From Candidatus Roseilinea sp. (GTDB lineage: Bacteria > Chloroflexota > Anaerolineae > J036 > Brachytrichaceae): DNA of 40,838 nt. The notes below the pieces were generated by a model, which was not told where the DNA came from, ran no database searches, and saw only the letters and a list, made by a program, of their open reading frames with translations. The stretch spans positions 1-40,838 of the forward strand of contig JANWYN010000119.1 in assembly GCA_025055235.1 (NCBI GenBank), given 5' to 3'. The translations under genes were made by a program, and so were the position numbers. Each line of letters starts with the position of its first letter. Position 1 is the stretch's first letter. Positions 17,031 through 26,613 of the stretch are shown here, piece after piece.

Positions 17031-17726
17031 ATGGACCTCGCCGAACTGCGCGCCAAGCTCGACCGGCTGAACGAGCAGATCGTCGGCCGATTCAAGGATC
17101 GCTCGTGGTTCGTCTTGAACGAGGCGGTATACATCCCGGGCGCGATCCCCATCGAAGGCCGGCCCGGCATCTCGCTGATGGAGTGGTCGCTGGAGGGCCT
17201 GGAGCGCTATCATGCGTCGCTAGGCCGCTTCGACGTGCCCGACCAGCATCCGCTCATGCCCGAGGTGATCGCGCCGTCGCCGGTGCGGCGCAAGCTCGAT
17301 CTCCCGCGTTTGCCGGCCATTGCGTCGCCGCCGCGCGATCAGCTCATTCGCTTCTACATTTCGATCCTGCCCCGTTTGTGCCGGCCGGGCGACGACCCGC
17401 ATTACTATGGTGAGACGGCCTACGCCGATGCCGACCTGTTGGCGCGCATCAACGAGCGCATCTACCTCGGCGCGTTCGTCGCTCATTCCAAGCTGGAGCG
17501 CGATCCGGCCATATTGCAACTAGCCGACCGGCCCGATGCACTTCGCGCAGCCTTGCGCGACCCGCAGCGCGAGGCCGGCGTCATCGCGCAGGTGTGCGAT
17601 GCAGCGCAGCGCTATGCACTGAGCACGAACCTGATGACCGAGGTCTTCTGCTGGATGATTGAGCAGACGCTGGACTTAGAAGTGCGCTTCCTGCAGCAAG
17701 TGGCCGCGTTGCAACGCCAATCTTGA
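17031..17726 (+). CDS. Chorismate mutase of the yeast/plant (AroQ beta) type
   Basis: A 231-residue protein that matches eukaryote-type chorismate mutases along its whole length: an N-terminal LRAKLDRLNEQIV helix, RSWFVLNEAVYIPG, SLMEWSLEGLERYHASLGR, DVPDQHPLMP, ILPRLCRPGDDPHYYG and RIYLGAFVAHSKLERDP. Active-site residues of the yeast enzyme have counterparts at R7 (R16), R143 (R157), K154 (K168, same spacing of 11), T213 (T242) and E217 (E246); E181 may match E198. It should convert chorismate to prephenate for Phe/Tyr synthesis. The usual bacterial enzyme is a much shorter AroQ domain. The gene starts 9 bases after lepA and ends 4 bases before the next gene. Whether the allosteric Trp/Tyr site is kept cannot be judged. 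Confidence 0.85.
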   Translation: MDLAELRAKLDRLNEQIVGRFKDRSWFVLNEAVYIPGAIPIEGRPGISLMEWSLEGLERYHASLGRFDVPDQHPLMPEVIAPSPVRRKLDLPRLPAIASPPRDQLIRFYISILPRLCRPGDDPHYYGETAYADADLLARINERIYLGAFVAHSKLERDPAILQLADRPDALRAALRDPQREAGVIAQVCDAAQRYALSTNLMTEVFCWMIEQTLDLEVRFLQQVAALQRQS

Positions 17727-17730
17727 GCGT

Positions 17731-18423
17731 ATGATCGAAGTCATCCCCGGCGTCTACCAGCTCCACAACCGCTTCGTCAACCTGTATCTCATCGTCGAGC
17801 TGGAGGCGCTGACGCTGATTGACGCCGGCATCGCCGGCAGCGCTGCGAAGCTTGTGCTGCGCGCCATCGCGCAGGTGAATCGGCGACCGGAAGATCTCCG
17901 CCGTATCCTCATCACGCATGCCGATGCAGACCACTATGGCGGCGCGAACGAGTTGCGCCGCGCAACCGGCGCGCGCGTCTATGCCAGCGCGCAGGAAGCC
18001 GCGGCGATGGTGCGCGGCACGATGTCGCGCGAGTTTCGAGGCAATGCCCTGGTGCGTGGCCTGTTTAGCCTGTTCGGGCGTTTGATGCCGATGTCGCCGA
18101 CGCCGGTAGATGAGACCTTAACGCCCGGTCAGGTGTTGCCCATCTTGGGTGGGTTGAACGTCGTCGCCTCGCCAGGGCACACGCCGGATCACATTTCGTT
18201 CTACGCGCCGGCTCACAGACTGTTGTTCGCCGGTGATTCGCTCAACGCGATGGGCGGCAAGTTGCGTTTCGTGGACGGGCCGGTGACCTGGAGCTACCAG
18301 CGCGGCCTGCAGAGCGTGCGCGAACAGGCCGCGCTTGGCGCCGAGATCATCGCTGCCGGCCATGGACCGGTCATTCGCGGCGCCGCACCCTTCGACGCGC
18401 TACATGCTGCGCGAGCGTCCTAG
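17731..18423 (+). CDS. Metallo-beta-lactamase-fold hydrolase
   Basis: A 230-residue MBL-fold metallohydrolase. The metal motif reads THADADHYGG, so the classic HxHxDH is HADADH (H63, D65, D67, H68); Asp in place of the second His occurs in some family members. Other ligands are H150 in SPGHTPDH, D169 in FAGDSL and H211 in AAGHGPVI. The start (MIEVIPGVYQLHNRFVNLYL) is typical of the glyoxalase II-like/YcbL-like group. It follows the chorismate mutase gene by 4 bases and is surely cotranscribed with it. A thioester or similar small-molecule hydrolase role is likely; no link to chorismate metabolism can be shown. Confidence 0.88.
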   Translation: MIEVIPGVYQLHNRFVNLYLIVELEALTLIDAGIAGSAAKLVLRAIAQVNRRPEDLRRILITHADADHYGGANELRRATGARVYASAQEAAAMVRGTMSREFRGNALVRGLFSLFGRLMPMSPTPVDETLTPGQVLPILGGLNVVASPGHTPDHISFYAPAHRLLFAGDSLNAMGGKLRFVDGPVTWSYQRGLQSVREQAALGAEIIAAGHGPVIRGAAPFDALHAARAS

Positions 18424-18440
18424 GTTCGTCGCGTCGTAAG

Positions 18441-19508
18441 TCAGTTTTGGGTCGCTGCTTGGTAGGCCCTTTCCCAGCCCTCGTCGGTGCCGTCGCGCAT
18501 CAAGGCGACATGCAACGTTTCTGCCAGCGACCTTGCTTGGGAGTTGATGCGCGCGCCTGCGGCTACAGGTACGGCGCGCAGCCCGGCGCGCCGTAGCAAT
18601 GCAGCGCGCCGCTCTGCGCGACTCACGTCGTTCGCATCCACCACCGACGATACCTCGACCGCCAGCCACACCTCCTCGGCTCCGGGCGCCAAGCGTGGCC
18701 GGCCGCGCACCAGAATGTCGGTTAACGACAGCTCGACGATCTCGTCCTCGGTAAGTTTGCCCTCGAGTTGTTCTTCCGCCTCGATGAAAGGAATCACTCG
18801 GGCGCGGCGTAGCCAGCGGCCGAAGTAAGCATGCGCTTTGTCGCGGAATTTGATCTCGAGTGTGTCGCCGCGCACCTCGGCCATTTGGTTGACCAAGCGA
18901 CGCACGGTTTCTTCGGTGCGTCGCTGGGCTTCGGCCAGCTCTTCGAGGCGTTGCTCGGTGCGGCGTTGGGCTTCGGCGAGTGCCTCGAGGCGCTGCTCAG
19001 TGATGCGCTGGGCTTCAGCCAGTGCCTCGAGGCGTTGATCAGTGCGGCGTTGAGCCTCAGCCAGCTCTTCGAGGCGTTGCTCGGTGCGGCGTTGGGCTTC
19101 GGCCAGCTCTTCGAGACGTTGCTCGGTGCGGCGTTGGGCTTCGGCGAGTGCCTCGAGGCGCTGCTCCATGATGCGCTGGGCTTCAGCCAGTGCCTCGAGG
19201 CGTTGCTCGGTGCGGCGCTGGGCCTCAGCTAGCTCTTCGAGGCGTTGATCAGTACGGCGCTGAGCTTCAGCCAGTTCTTGTAACGCTCTGGCGAGTTCCT
19301 CAAGTCGTTGATCAGTGCGACGCTGGGCTTCGGCCAGCTCTTCGAGTCGCTGCTCAGTGCGACGCTGGGCCTCGGCGAGGCTGCGCACAATGTCCGGCAG
19401 CGCGAGCAGCTCCTCGGTCAGCACGAGGCGGCGTATCTCGCTGAGCCACTCTGGCCGCGTGGCCAGCAGGCGCGTCAAATCCTGTAGGTCGTTGATGGTA
19501 AAAGCCAT
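18441..19508 (-). CDS. Coiled-coil repeat protein with C-terminal PD-(D/E)XK nuclease-like domain
   Basis: A 355-residue protein in three parts. Residues 1-45 are a short helical head. Residues about 45-205 are roughly eleven 14-residue repeats of the type LEELAEAQRRTEQR with Ala/Glu, Thr/Ile and Glu/Asp variants, plus one half-unit insertion (LEELARALQ). This predicts a long coiled coil. The C-terminal 150 residues (GDTLEIKFRDKAHAYFG, then EVWLAVEVSSVVDANDVSRA and LLRRAGLRAVPVAAG) resemble a restriction-endonuclease-like fold found in many cyanobacterial and Chloroflexota proteins of unknown role. A plausible core is Glu in LEIKFR, and Asp plus Glu-x-Ser in the EVWLAVEVS strand. The TATAAT at 19525-19520 ends 11 bases before the ATG. 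Function unknown. Confidence 0.75.
   Translation of the reverse strand: MAFTINDLQDLTRLLATRPEWLSEIRRLVLTEELLALPDIVRSLAEAQRRTEQRLEELAEAQRRTDQRLEELARALQELAEAQRRTDQRLEELAEAQRRTEQRLEALAEAQRIMEQRLEALAEAQRRTEQRLEELAEAQRRTEQRLEELAEAQRRTDQRLEALAEAQRITEQRLEALAEAQRRTEQRLEELAEAQRRTEETVRRLVNQMAEVRGDTLEIKFRDKAHAYFGRWLRRARVIPFIEAEEQLEGKLTEDEIVELSLTDILVRGRPRLAPGAEEVWLAVEVSSVVDANDVSRAERRAALLRRAGLRAVPVAAGARINSQARSLAETLHVALMRDGTDEGWERAYQAATQN
18925..19390 (-). repeat. 42-base coding tandem repeats
   Basis: About eleven copies of a 42-base unit encode the 14-residue coiled-coil repeat. Units 4-6 and 8-10 of the protein share the same order of variants, which suggests block duplication. One extra 21-base half unit lies near 19290. 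Confidence 0.8.
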
Positions 19509-19519
19509 CGGCCTTTCAA

Positions 19520-19525
19520 ATTATA
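19520..19525 (-). promoter_or_regulatory. -10 box of the coiled-coil gene
   Basis: A perfect TATAAT on the minus strand, 11 bases before the ATG at 19508. It overlaps the stop codon of the upstream surface-protein gene. No convincing -35 box was seen. Confidence 0.4.
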
Positions 19526-22010
19526 GGTCTGCCGGTGGCTGATCCGTCGTCGAATCGAGCACCTGGTTCTGGCTCTCGGTGCGCTGCTCAGCGCGCTGGC
19601 GGTCGCGCCGGATCATCACGCTGTGGATGCCATACACGGCGGCGCCCCCGGCAGCGTAAGTCAATAGGAGCGCGAACCAGGTCGCCGGTTGTAGGCCCTG
19701 GCCGGCCGGTGGTGCTGTCGCTGCCGGTGCAGCCGGCGTTGCCTCAGCTACAGGTGCCGGAGTCGCTACCTCTGCAAGTGCAGTAGCTTCGCTCGTCGGC
19801 GGCGCAACCGGCGTCGCTGCCGGCTCAGGCGTGTTTGTGGCAGTGGCTTGTGGCGTTACAGCTATTTCGGTGGGCGCGCCGGTCACGACCACAGTAACCG
19901 GCGTACCCAGCGTAATCGCACCGGATGAATCTACGGTCGCCGTGACGACAGTCGTCTCTGTGATGACGTTGATGACCGGCGCTGCGCCTTCGGTGCGTGC
20001 GGGTTCGATCGTTGTTGTGACTACTTCTGTCTCAGTGATGATGGATGTGCTGGGTAGCGCGCCTGGTTCGGCAATTCCGGTCGTCGCTGTGCTTACGACT
20101 GAGGATGTGACAGTAGTCTCCACCGTGGTGGGTTCGCCTGTCTCGGCGGGGCGCGTGATCGTGACGGTCGGCGAAATAGTCGTCTGAGCGACGATCACCG
20201 TCACAGTTGCTGGCCGGGTAGGATCAAATGGGCTTGCCTCAGTCGTCGCCGTCGTCACGGTCGTGCTTGTGATGACTCCCGGCGATTCTGGCCTGACCGC
20301 ACCGGTCTCGTCCAGGGCCTTCGTAGCCGTCGTAACCACTGTTGCAGTGATAACGATGCCGGCAGCCTCGCTGGGCGTTGTAGTGATGATCGTGGTCGCG
20401 CTTGCCTCTGTCACCGTCGCCGGAACTGTGCCGGTGATGCCTGCCGTTTCGGTAACGGTGCGTGATTCTTGAACGGTGATGACCACGACCGGTTGCGATG
20501 TCACCGTGTCAGTCAACGTCGTCGTAGCGGTGCTGACGGTCGTCGCGGTGATTACTGTGCCGGTTTCTGTGGTGGATGTCACGATGCTGGAAGAAACGAC
20601 GGGCTCGGTTGCCGGTGCGGCTGCCTCGGCGGTTGGAGATGGCTCGGCCGCCGGTGTGCTCGGGACCGTTGCCTCGATCGTCGCTGCTGGTGTGGCTGTC
20701 GGGGCTACTGTTGCCGTGATCGTTGTTAGCGGTGTAGCCACGGGCGTTGATGTGGCTGTAGCCTCCGCCAATCCGGCAGTTGGTCCGGCCGTCGGTGTCG
20801 CTGCAAATTGAGCCGCGCCCGTTTGGCGGACGATCTGCTCGAGCTTTTCGAGTTGCTTCTTCGCAGTCTCGGCCTCTGCTCCGGCGGAAGCGGCGCGCTG
20901 CGTGAGCCAGTCGCGCATTTCCGATAGCACTTTCTGCGCTAAGGGATTGCTCGGATCGCGCTCGAAAGCAGCTTTAAGCGCCGCGAAAATCTTCTCGACA
21001 ATGATCGGATCAAGTTCGAGGATGGGTGGGTATAGGCTGAGCAAAGCCTGCGCCCATTCTGCGTGCAGTTGCGCCGAGGTCGGGTCGTTCTCCTGCGCAC
21101 GCCGGTAGGCTTCTTCGATCAGCGGGACGAAATTCGCCCCGATCTCCGGGCTGTATCTGCCGTAAACTGCGCTCAGATAGGCTTGGGCCAGTTCGCGCCA
21201 GGCTGCGGCGCTCTTTGGCGTCGCTTCCGTTCGCCGGCGAGCTTCCAGGATGCGTTCCCAGACGCTCGGCGCCAGCACCGTCACGTAGAAATTGTCCTGT
21301 TCGGTCGGCTCGAGGTCTTTGAACGTCCACCGTACTTCATCCCCGGAGAATTGGCCGCCGGGTGTGGACCGACCAAGCACGACGTTCTCCCCGTTCGCCG
21401 GGTAGGGGAGTTTCACGACGAACGTGGCCAGCCCGATCGGCCCGGCCCAGCCGGCGCCGGTCTCCAGGATGTACTTGAAGCGCCCGTAGGGCATGTAGCC
21501 CGTGGACTGCAAGATGTACCGGACATCAATGGCGACGTCCTCGCCGGGCGGGAAGGTGACATCGAACGCTGCCCACCGGATGGGTGGCTCCGATCCGCTT
21601 CTAGGATTCGGGGTGGTGACGACCCGTGTCGGCGTGCGCTTGCCGTTGACTGTGACGATCACCTGCTCGATCTCCGGATGGCCGCCGAAACCGTCTCCCT
21701 GGCCGCTGGGATCGCTTAGCGGAAAGCGCACGGTCATCGTCTCGGCAGCGTTGCCGGTGTTGCGCATGGTGAACGAGGCAACCACGTTGGCAACCGGCAG
21801 CCCCGTATCTCGTGCACCTTTGACGCGCAAGACCTCGATCACGACGCGTTCCGCTGCCATCTGCACCTGCGTTGCTCCTGCCGGCTGGATGTTGCTCCCC
21901 GGCGCTTGTTCCGGCGGCGCGATATCTGCTCGGGCGGGCGCCGGCAGCAGGAACAAGCTCGCCAATGCGGTGATGGCCGCGATGCGTCGAGGTGCGTTGG
22001 TGCGATGCAT
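19521..22010 (-). CDS. Membrane-anchored surface protein with long Thr/Val-rich stalk
   Basis: An 829-residue exported protein. The ATG at 22010 follows a GGAGG site by 7 bases and opens a signal peptide ending in ARA near residue 28, so the longer frame from 22085 is rejected. Residues about 30-260 form a beta-rich domain with an FTMRNTGN segment and Ig-like strands. Residues 260-400 are helical and TPR-like (WRELAQAYLSAVYGRY). From about 405 to 760 the chain is Thr/Val/Ala-rich and nearly free of charge, with recurring TTTV and TATT units, like a mucin-type stalk. A hydrophobic helix near residues 785-805 (WFALLLTYAAGGAAVYGIH) followed by RRDRQ anchors it in the membrane. The exposed domain probably faces outward. 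The gene is unrelated to its neighbours; ligand unknown. Confidence 0.75.
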   Translation of the reverse strand: MHRTNAPRRIAAITALASLFLLPAPARADIAPPEQAPGSNIQPAGATQVQMAAERVVIEVLRVKGARDTGLPVANVVASFTMRNTGNAAETMTVRFPLSDPSGQGDGFGGHPEIEQVIVTVNGKRTPTRVVTTPNPRSGSEPPIRWAAFDVTFPPGEDVAIDVRYILQSTGYMPYGRFKYILETGAGWAGPIGLATFVVKLPYPANGENVVLGRSTPGGQFSGDEVRWTFKDLEPTEQDNFYVTVLAPSVWERILEARRRTEATPKSAAAWRELAQAYLSAVYGRYSPEIGANFVPLIEEAYRRAQENDPTSAQLHAEWAQALLSLYPPILELDPIIVEKIFAALKAAFERDPSNPLAQKVLSEMRDWLTQRAASAGAEAETAKKQLEKLEQIVRQTGAAQFAATPTAGPTAGLAEATATSTPVATPLTTITATVAPTATPAATIEATVPSTPAAEPSPTAEAAAPATEPVVSSSIVTSTTETGTVITATTVSTATTTLTDTVTSQPVVVITVQESRTVTETAGITGTVPATVTEASATTIITTTPSEAAGIVITATVVTTATKALDETGAVRPESPGVITSTTVTTATTEASPFDPTRPATVTVIVAQTTISPTVTITRPAETGEPTTVETTVTSSVVSTATTGIAEPGALPSTSIITETEVVTTTIEPARTEGAAPVINVITETTVVTATVDSSGAITLGTPVTVVVTGAPTEIAVTPQATATNTPEPAATPVAPPTSEATALAEVATPAPVAEATPAAPAATAPPAGQGLQPATWFALLLTYAAGGAAVYGIHSVMIRRDRQRAEQRTESQNQVLDSTTDQPPADL

Positions 22011-22017
22011 GTCGAAT

Positions 22018-22022
22018 CCTCC
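22018..22022 (-). promoter_or_regulatory. Ribosome-binding site that fixes the surface-protein start
   Basis: GGAGG on the minus strand, 7 bases before the ATG at 22010. It supports this start over the upstream in-frame one at 22085. Confidence 0.7.
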
Positions 22023-22091
22023 AGAAGCAAGCTTATTCCACAAGCCCGAAAAAGGGAAATCGCCCGTCGGGGATGCGCAGAGCACCCCGCG

Positions 22092-23423
22092 TCACTGGCG
22101 TGTGCGCAGGATGACGCCGCTGGCGTGCCGGACTTCGCCGATCTCTCGCGTCGAGGCATCGGTGAGGTTCTGTGCCACGGCATGCCGGAATTGCTCGGGC
22201 ACGTTCAGGGAGCGCAGGCCAAATTCTTCCTGCGCGATGCGAATGAGCAAGTCGGCAGGTGACGCGCCGGGCGCGATGTTGTAGATGCGATTCTTGAACT
22301 CGGCCGAGATCGCCTTGGCCGTGGCCTCGTCAATTTCGAAACTACAGATCTCCTTGAGGAAGTAGTGGATGATGTTCCATCCGCTCAGCGGACCGAGCAA
22401 AATCTCCGACTCGGTCACGCCAAACTGGTCGAGCGGGTGCGCCTCGTAGGTGAGGCTACTGTTGAGCATGCCTTTTTGGTGCACACCGGCGGCGTGCGTG
22501 CGGTTGGTCAGGCTCACCGGCTCTTTGGAAGGCACAAGCTTGTGCAGCTTGTCGGCCATCATCACGTTGATTGGATATGAGCCGCGCAGGTGATAGCCCT
22601 CTAGCCGATCGTATTCGCGATCCACAAACAGGTTGAACAGCAACGCCGTCATGCTGGTGATACCGCTGCGTTCGCCGATCCCCAGCAGCGTGGTCTGGAT
22701 GTATTGCATGCCAGCGCGCACTGCTTCCAGTGCGTTGACGAGCGCGAATCCACGATCATCGTGGAAGTGGCCTTCCAACGCGACCTTTGGGTAGCGCGTA
22801 CGCAGCGCCTGCACGCGCTGGGCAACCGTTGCCGGCGTGGCGACGCCTACGGTATCCGGCGTGCCCAAGCGATCTACGCACTCGACCACCTGGTCGTAGA
22901 CGCGGAACAGATCGGCCTCGCGCGTGCGGAAGGCATCCTCGCCACTGAAGCGCAGCACCAAATGTGGGTAATGGCGCCGCACATCTTCGATCAGCGTGCG
23001 CGCGCGCCGGGCGAGCTCGTCCAGTCCGTGTCCGTGGTTGAAATTGCGCGAGGCCTCGGAGGTGCCGATGTAGATATTCAGCCCGTCGGCGCCGGCGTTG
23101 ATCGCGGCCTCCACATCGGCAGGGTGGCAGCGCACGTGCGCAAGCAGGAATGTGTAGCCTTTCTGCGTAATCAGCTCGTCGCGTACGGCTTTGATCGCTT
23201 GCCAATCTTCGGCCTCTTGCGCGCTCACGTTCGGCGCAAACAACTCGATGAACTTCACGCCGTAGAGGATCAGGCTGCGCGTGATCTCCTGCTTGTCGGT
23301 GGTGGTGAAGAAATACTTGTAGTGGTCGTGCAGCAGCGACGACTGTTGTCCTTCGCGCAGCGTCGTGTCTATGATCTCGAGCGCGCGTGGCCGGTAGTAG
23401 CGAAATGAAAATTCTGCGGACAT
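22092..23423 (-). CDS. Homocitrate synthase (DRE-TIM metallolyase)
   Basis: A 443-residue enzyme of the isopropylmalate/homocitrate synthase family. It condenses 2-oxoglutarate with acetyl-CoA, the entry step of lysine synthesis through alpha-aminoadipate. The DRE-type motif DTTLREGQQS is near residue 19, the metal-binding GHFHDDRG near 218, and GIGERSG near 248. THAAGVHQKGML is the conserved helix that carries another catalytic His. The length and the extended C-terminal region without a leucine-type regulatory domain fit homocitrate synthases more than LeuA. The gene starts 26 bases downstream of lysK, and the surrounding LysW genes support this function. Citramalate synthase or a divergent isopropylmalate synthase is the main alternative. 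Confidence 0.85.
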   Translation of the reverse strand: MSAEFSFRYYRPRALEIIDTTLREGQQSSLLHDHYKYFFTTTDKQEITRSLILYGVKFIELFAPNVSAQEAEDWQAIKAVRDELITQKGYTFLLAHVRCHPADVEAAINAGADGLNIYIGTSEASRNFNHGHGLDELARRARTLIEDVRRHYPHLVLRFSGEDAFRTREADLFRVYDQVVECVDRLGTPDTVGVATPATVAQRVQALRTRYPKVALEGHFHDDRGFALVNALEAVRAGMQYIQTTLLGIGERSGITSMTALLFNLFVDREYDRLEGYHLRGSYPINVMMADKLHKLVPSKEPVSLTNRTHAAGVHQKGMLNSSLTYEAHPLDQFGVTESEILLGPLSGWNIIHYFLKEICSFEIDEATAKAISAEFKNRIYNIAPGASPADLLIRIAQEEFGLRSLNVPEQFRHAVAQNLTDASTREIGEVRHASGVILRTRQ

Positions 23424-23449
23424 AGCTCGGTGTGAAGTGATACGCTTCG

Positions 23450-24517
23450 TTACCTGGCGGCGATTAGCGATCGCAGCGCGGTTGTCAGTACTCTAACTGC
23501 CTTCTCGAACTCGTCAATAGTGACGTGCTCGTGTGGCGTGTGATCGAGCGAGGAGTCGCCTGGTCCGTAGGCGACAATCGGGCACTTCCAAATTGGCCCA
23601 ACCACGTTGAAGTCGGCCGTGCCGGTTTTCAGCTTGAAGACCGGACGCATCTTTTCAGCGCGGATGGCGTCTACGAACGCGCGGGCCAGCGGTGTATCCC
23701 GCTCGGAACGCCAGGCCGGCTCGGCGCCGCTGAAGCTCAGGTTGAACCGCTCTGCGTCGGCGCGGCCCGCACACCATACCTCGACCGCGCGTTGCAGCGC
23801 CTCCGGCCCGAATTCGATCGGCAGCCGCACGCCGATCAACATGTCGCACCATTCGCGCAGCCCGTCGTCGCCGGATTGGATCTTGCGCAGCGACGGGAGA
23901 AGCTGGTCGAAAGCTTTGGGCCTGTCGGCGTTCCACGTGTCGGCCAGCGCTTTGACGTGATTCCACAGCGCGACGGCCAACTCGCTCACGCTCGGTTCGG
24001 GGATGGCAGTATGTTGCGATGGGCGTTCGACGTGGGCATGGATCAGCAGCCGGCCCTTGTAACCCAGCGTGATGCCGTCGGCGCCACTCGGTTCGCCGAT
24101 GATGCACATCTCGGGGTGATATTGCTTTGCGATGAAGCGCGCGCCCTTGGAGGTTGCAGCTTCCTCTTCCACGGCGCCGGCGACGATGATCTGCCAATCC
24201 GTCGCGATCTCCGCGGCCAGTGCTTCGGCGGCCAGGATGAAAGCGCAAAGGGGGCCTTTGGCATCCACGGCGCCGCGGCCGTAGAGCTTGCCATCCTCAT
24301 AGCGCACCGGCACGTGGCCGCCAACGGTGTCCATGTGGCCCAGCAGCATGATCTGGCGCCGCCCGTCGCCGATGACGCCAATAGCGTTGCCGGCCTCGTC
24401 AATACATGTGTAGTCGAAGCCGCGCCGGCGCATCTCATCGCGCAGGAACTCGGCCACTGCGTGCTCCTGCCCGCTGAGCGACGGAATGCGCATGCACTGT
24501 TCGAGCAGCTCGATCAT
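23450..24517 (-). CDS. lysK: [LysW]-lysine hydrolase, M20 family
   Basis: A 355-residue zinc hydrolase of the M20 family that releases lysine from the LysW carrier, the last step of the pathway. The metal motifs are LLGHMDTVGG (H61, D63), GAVDAKGP (D85), the catalytic EEEAA, then GEPSG. The sequence matches LysK/ArgE-like proteins of Thermus and archaea rather than the longer DapE or ArgE. ATG 24517 is used; the frame extends two codons to a TTG. A palindromic heptamer repeat lies immediately upstream, and homocitrate synthase follows. Because the same family also releases ornithine from LysW in some archaea, a dual role in arginine synthesis cannot be excluded. Confidence 0.88.
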   Translation of the reverse strand: MIELLEQCMRIPSLSGQEHAVAEFLRDEMRRRGFDYTCIDEAGNAIGVIGDGRRQIMLLGHMDTVGGHVPVRYEDGKLYGRGAVDAKGPLCAFILAAEALAAEIATDWQIIVAGAVEEEAATSKGARFIAKQYHPEMCIIGEPSGADGITLGYKGRLLIHAHVERPSQHTAIPEPSVSELAVALWNHVKALADTWNADRPKAFDQLLPSLRKIQSGDDGLREWCDMLIGVRLPIEFGPEALQRAVEVWCAGRADAERFNLSFSGAEPAWRSERDTPLARAFVDAIRAEKMRPVFKLKTGTADFNVVGPIWKCPIVAYGPGDSSLDHTPHEHVTIDEFEKAVRVLTTALRSLIAAR

Positions 24518-24520
24518 TCG

Positions 24521-24583
24521 CAATCATGAATCATTAATCATCAATCATCAATCATTATTCATGATTCATGATTGATGATTGAT
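24521..24583. repeat. Palindrome of CAATCAT/ATGATTG heptamers
   Basis: Tandem heptamers form an inverted repeat with perfect 16-base arms (24540-24555 and 24568-24583) around a 12-base loop. It fills the gap before lysK, and its right arm runs into the end of the lipase gene, encoding the last residues and the stop. Confidence 0.85.
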
Positions 24584-25426
24584 CCTGCTCAGACACGCCT
24601 CTAGGTCGCTGAACGATTTCTCGCGCTCGACCTCGTTGAAGATCTCGTGGTAGAAGCCGGCATATTCGTATAGCTCACCGACGCCTGGCGGCAGATTTGC
24701 AAAGAACTCATGTGCGCCGCGCTTGTCCACGTAGGTGTCGTCGCCGGCGACCAGCAGCAACACGGGGATGCGCAGCATGTGCGCCTTGGCGCGCGCCTCT
24801 TCTCCGGCATCCACGATGAATCGCGCTGTGCGAACGGTTAGCCGGCTGTGCTGGAGTTCATCGCGAGCCTTCCACGCCTCCCACGCTGCGTTGTGCGTGG
24901 CCGGCTGGGAGAGACCGCTGGGAATCGGCGCAGCCGGAATGATATTGCTGACGATTCGCCCGATGGCGATGACGAAGCCCGGCGCATGAATGCGCAGCGC
25001 CGGCGATGACAACACCAGCGCGCGCAGCGTCTCTTGGTAGCGAACGGCGTACAGCGCGGAGATCGCGCCGCCCATGCTGTGGCCAAGTAAGACTGGCTTG
25101 TGTCCGGTCTCCTGCGTGGCCAGCTCAACCACAAGCCTCAGGTCGTCAATGAAGTGGTTGAGATGCTGGATATATCCGCGCGGGCCGGCCGAGCGGCCGT
25201 GCCCGTAGTGGTCGAGCGCCCAGACGCGGTAGCCGCGCCGGGTGAAGCGTTCGGCCACGTGATGATAGCGCCCGCTGTGCTCAAAGATGCCGTGCGCAAG
25301 CACGGCCGAGCCGCGCACTTCGCCCTCCGGTTTCCAGTGCCGAATGAACATCTTCTCGCCGACCGACGAAGGACGTTGCATCTCTTCACAGGCAGGGGGC
25401 GTGTTCGTCAGTGGAAATGTGTTCAT
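24566..25426 (-). CDS. Monoacylglycerol lipase-like alpha/beta hydrolase
   Basis: A 286-residue hydrolase of the Hydrolase_4/monoacylglycerol lipase group. Markers are LAHGIFEHSGRY (oxyanion region) near residue 43, DHYGHGRSAG near 73, the nucleophile in LLGHSMGG near 115, the acid in VAGDDTYVD and the histidine in GFYHEIFNE. Family members hydrolyse monoacylglycerols or lysophospholipids at the membrane. It is inserted between lysJ (9-base gap) and lysK on the same strand, so it is probably cotranscribed with them, although it has no known role in lysine synthesis. Its last five residues (INHQS) and the stop are encoded by the heptamer repeat, so the original C-terminus may have been replaced. 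Confidence 0.87.
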   Translation of the reverse strand: MNTFPLTNTPPACEEMQRPSSVGEKMFIRHWKPEGEVRGSAVLAHGIFEHSGRYHHVAERFTRRGYRVWALDHYGHGRSAGPRGYIQHLNHFIDDLRLVVELATQETGHKPVLLGHSMGGAISALYAVRYQETLRALVLSSPALRIHAPGFVIAIGRIVSNIIPAAPIPSGLSQPATHNAAWEAWKARDELQHSRLTVRTARFIVDAGEEARAKAHMLRIPVLLLVAGDDTYVDKRGAHEFFANLPPGVGELYEYAGFYHEIFNEVEREKSFSDLEACLSRINHQS

Positions 25427-25435
25427 GGTGGGTCT

Positions 25436-26599
<1,164 letters not shown>

Positions 26600-26607
26600 A
26601 GCGGCGC

Positions 26608-26613
26608 ATTGTA
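26608..26613 (-). promoter_or_regulatory. -10 box of lysJ, leaderless spacing
   Basis: TACAAT on the minus strand, exactly 8 bases before the lysJ ATG. The expected start of transcription falls at or beside the ATG. The -35 region is weak. Confidence 0.4.

Noticed and set aside
18925-19390. Regular repeats that could be taken for a CRISPR array
   Set aside because: The 42-base units are contiguous, have no spacers and translate into a coiled coil in one long frame.
19831-20811. Several plus-strand frames rich in Val and Thr
   Set aside because: They mirror the Thr/Val-rich stalk gene on the other strand; the repetitive codons keep both strands open.
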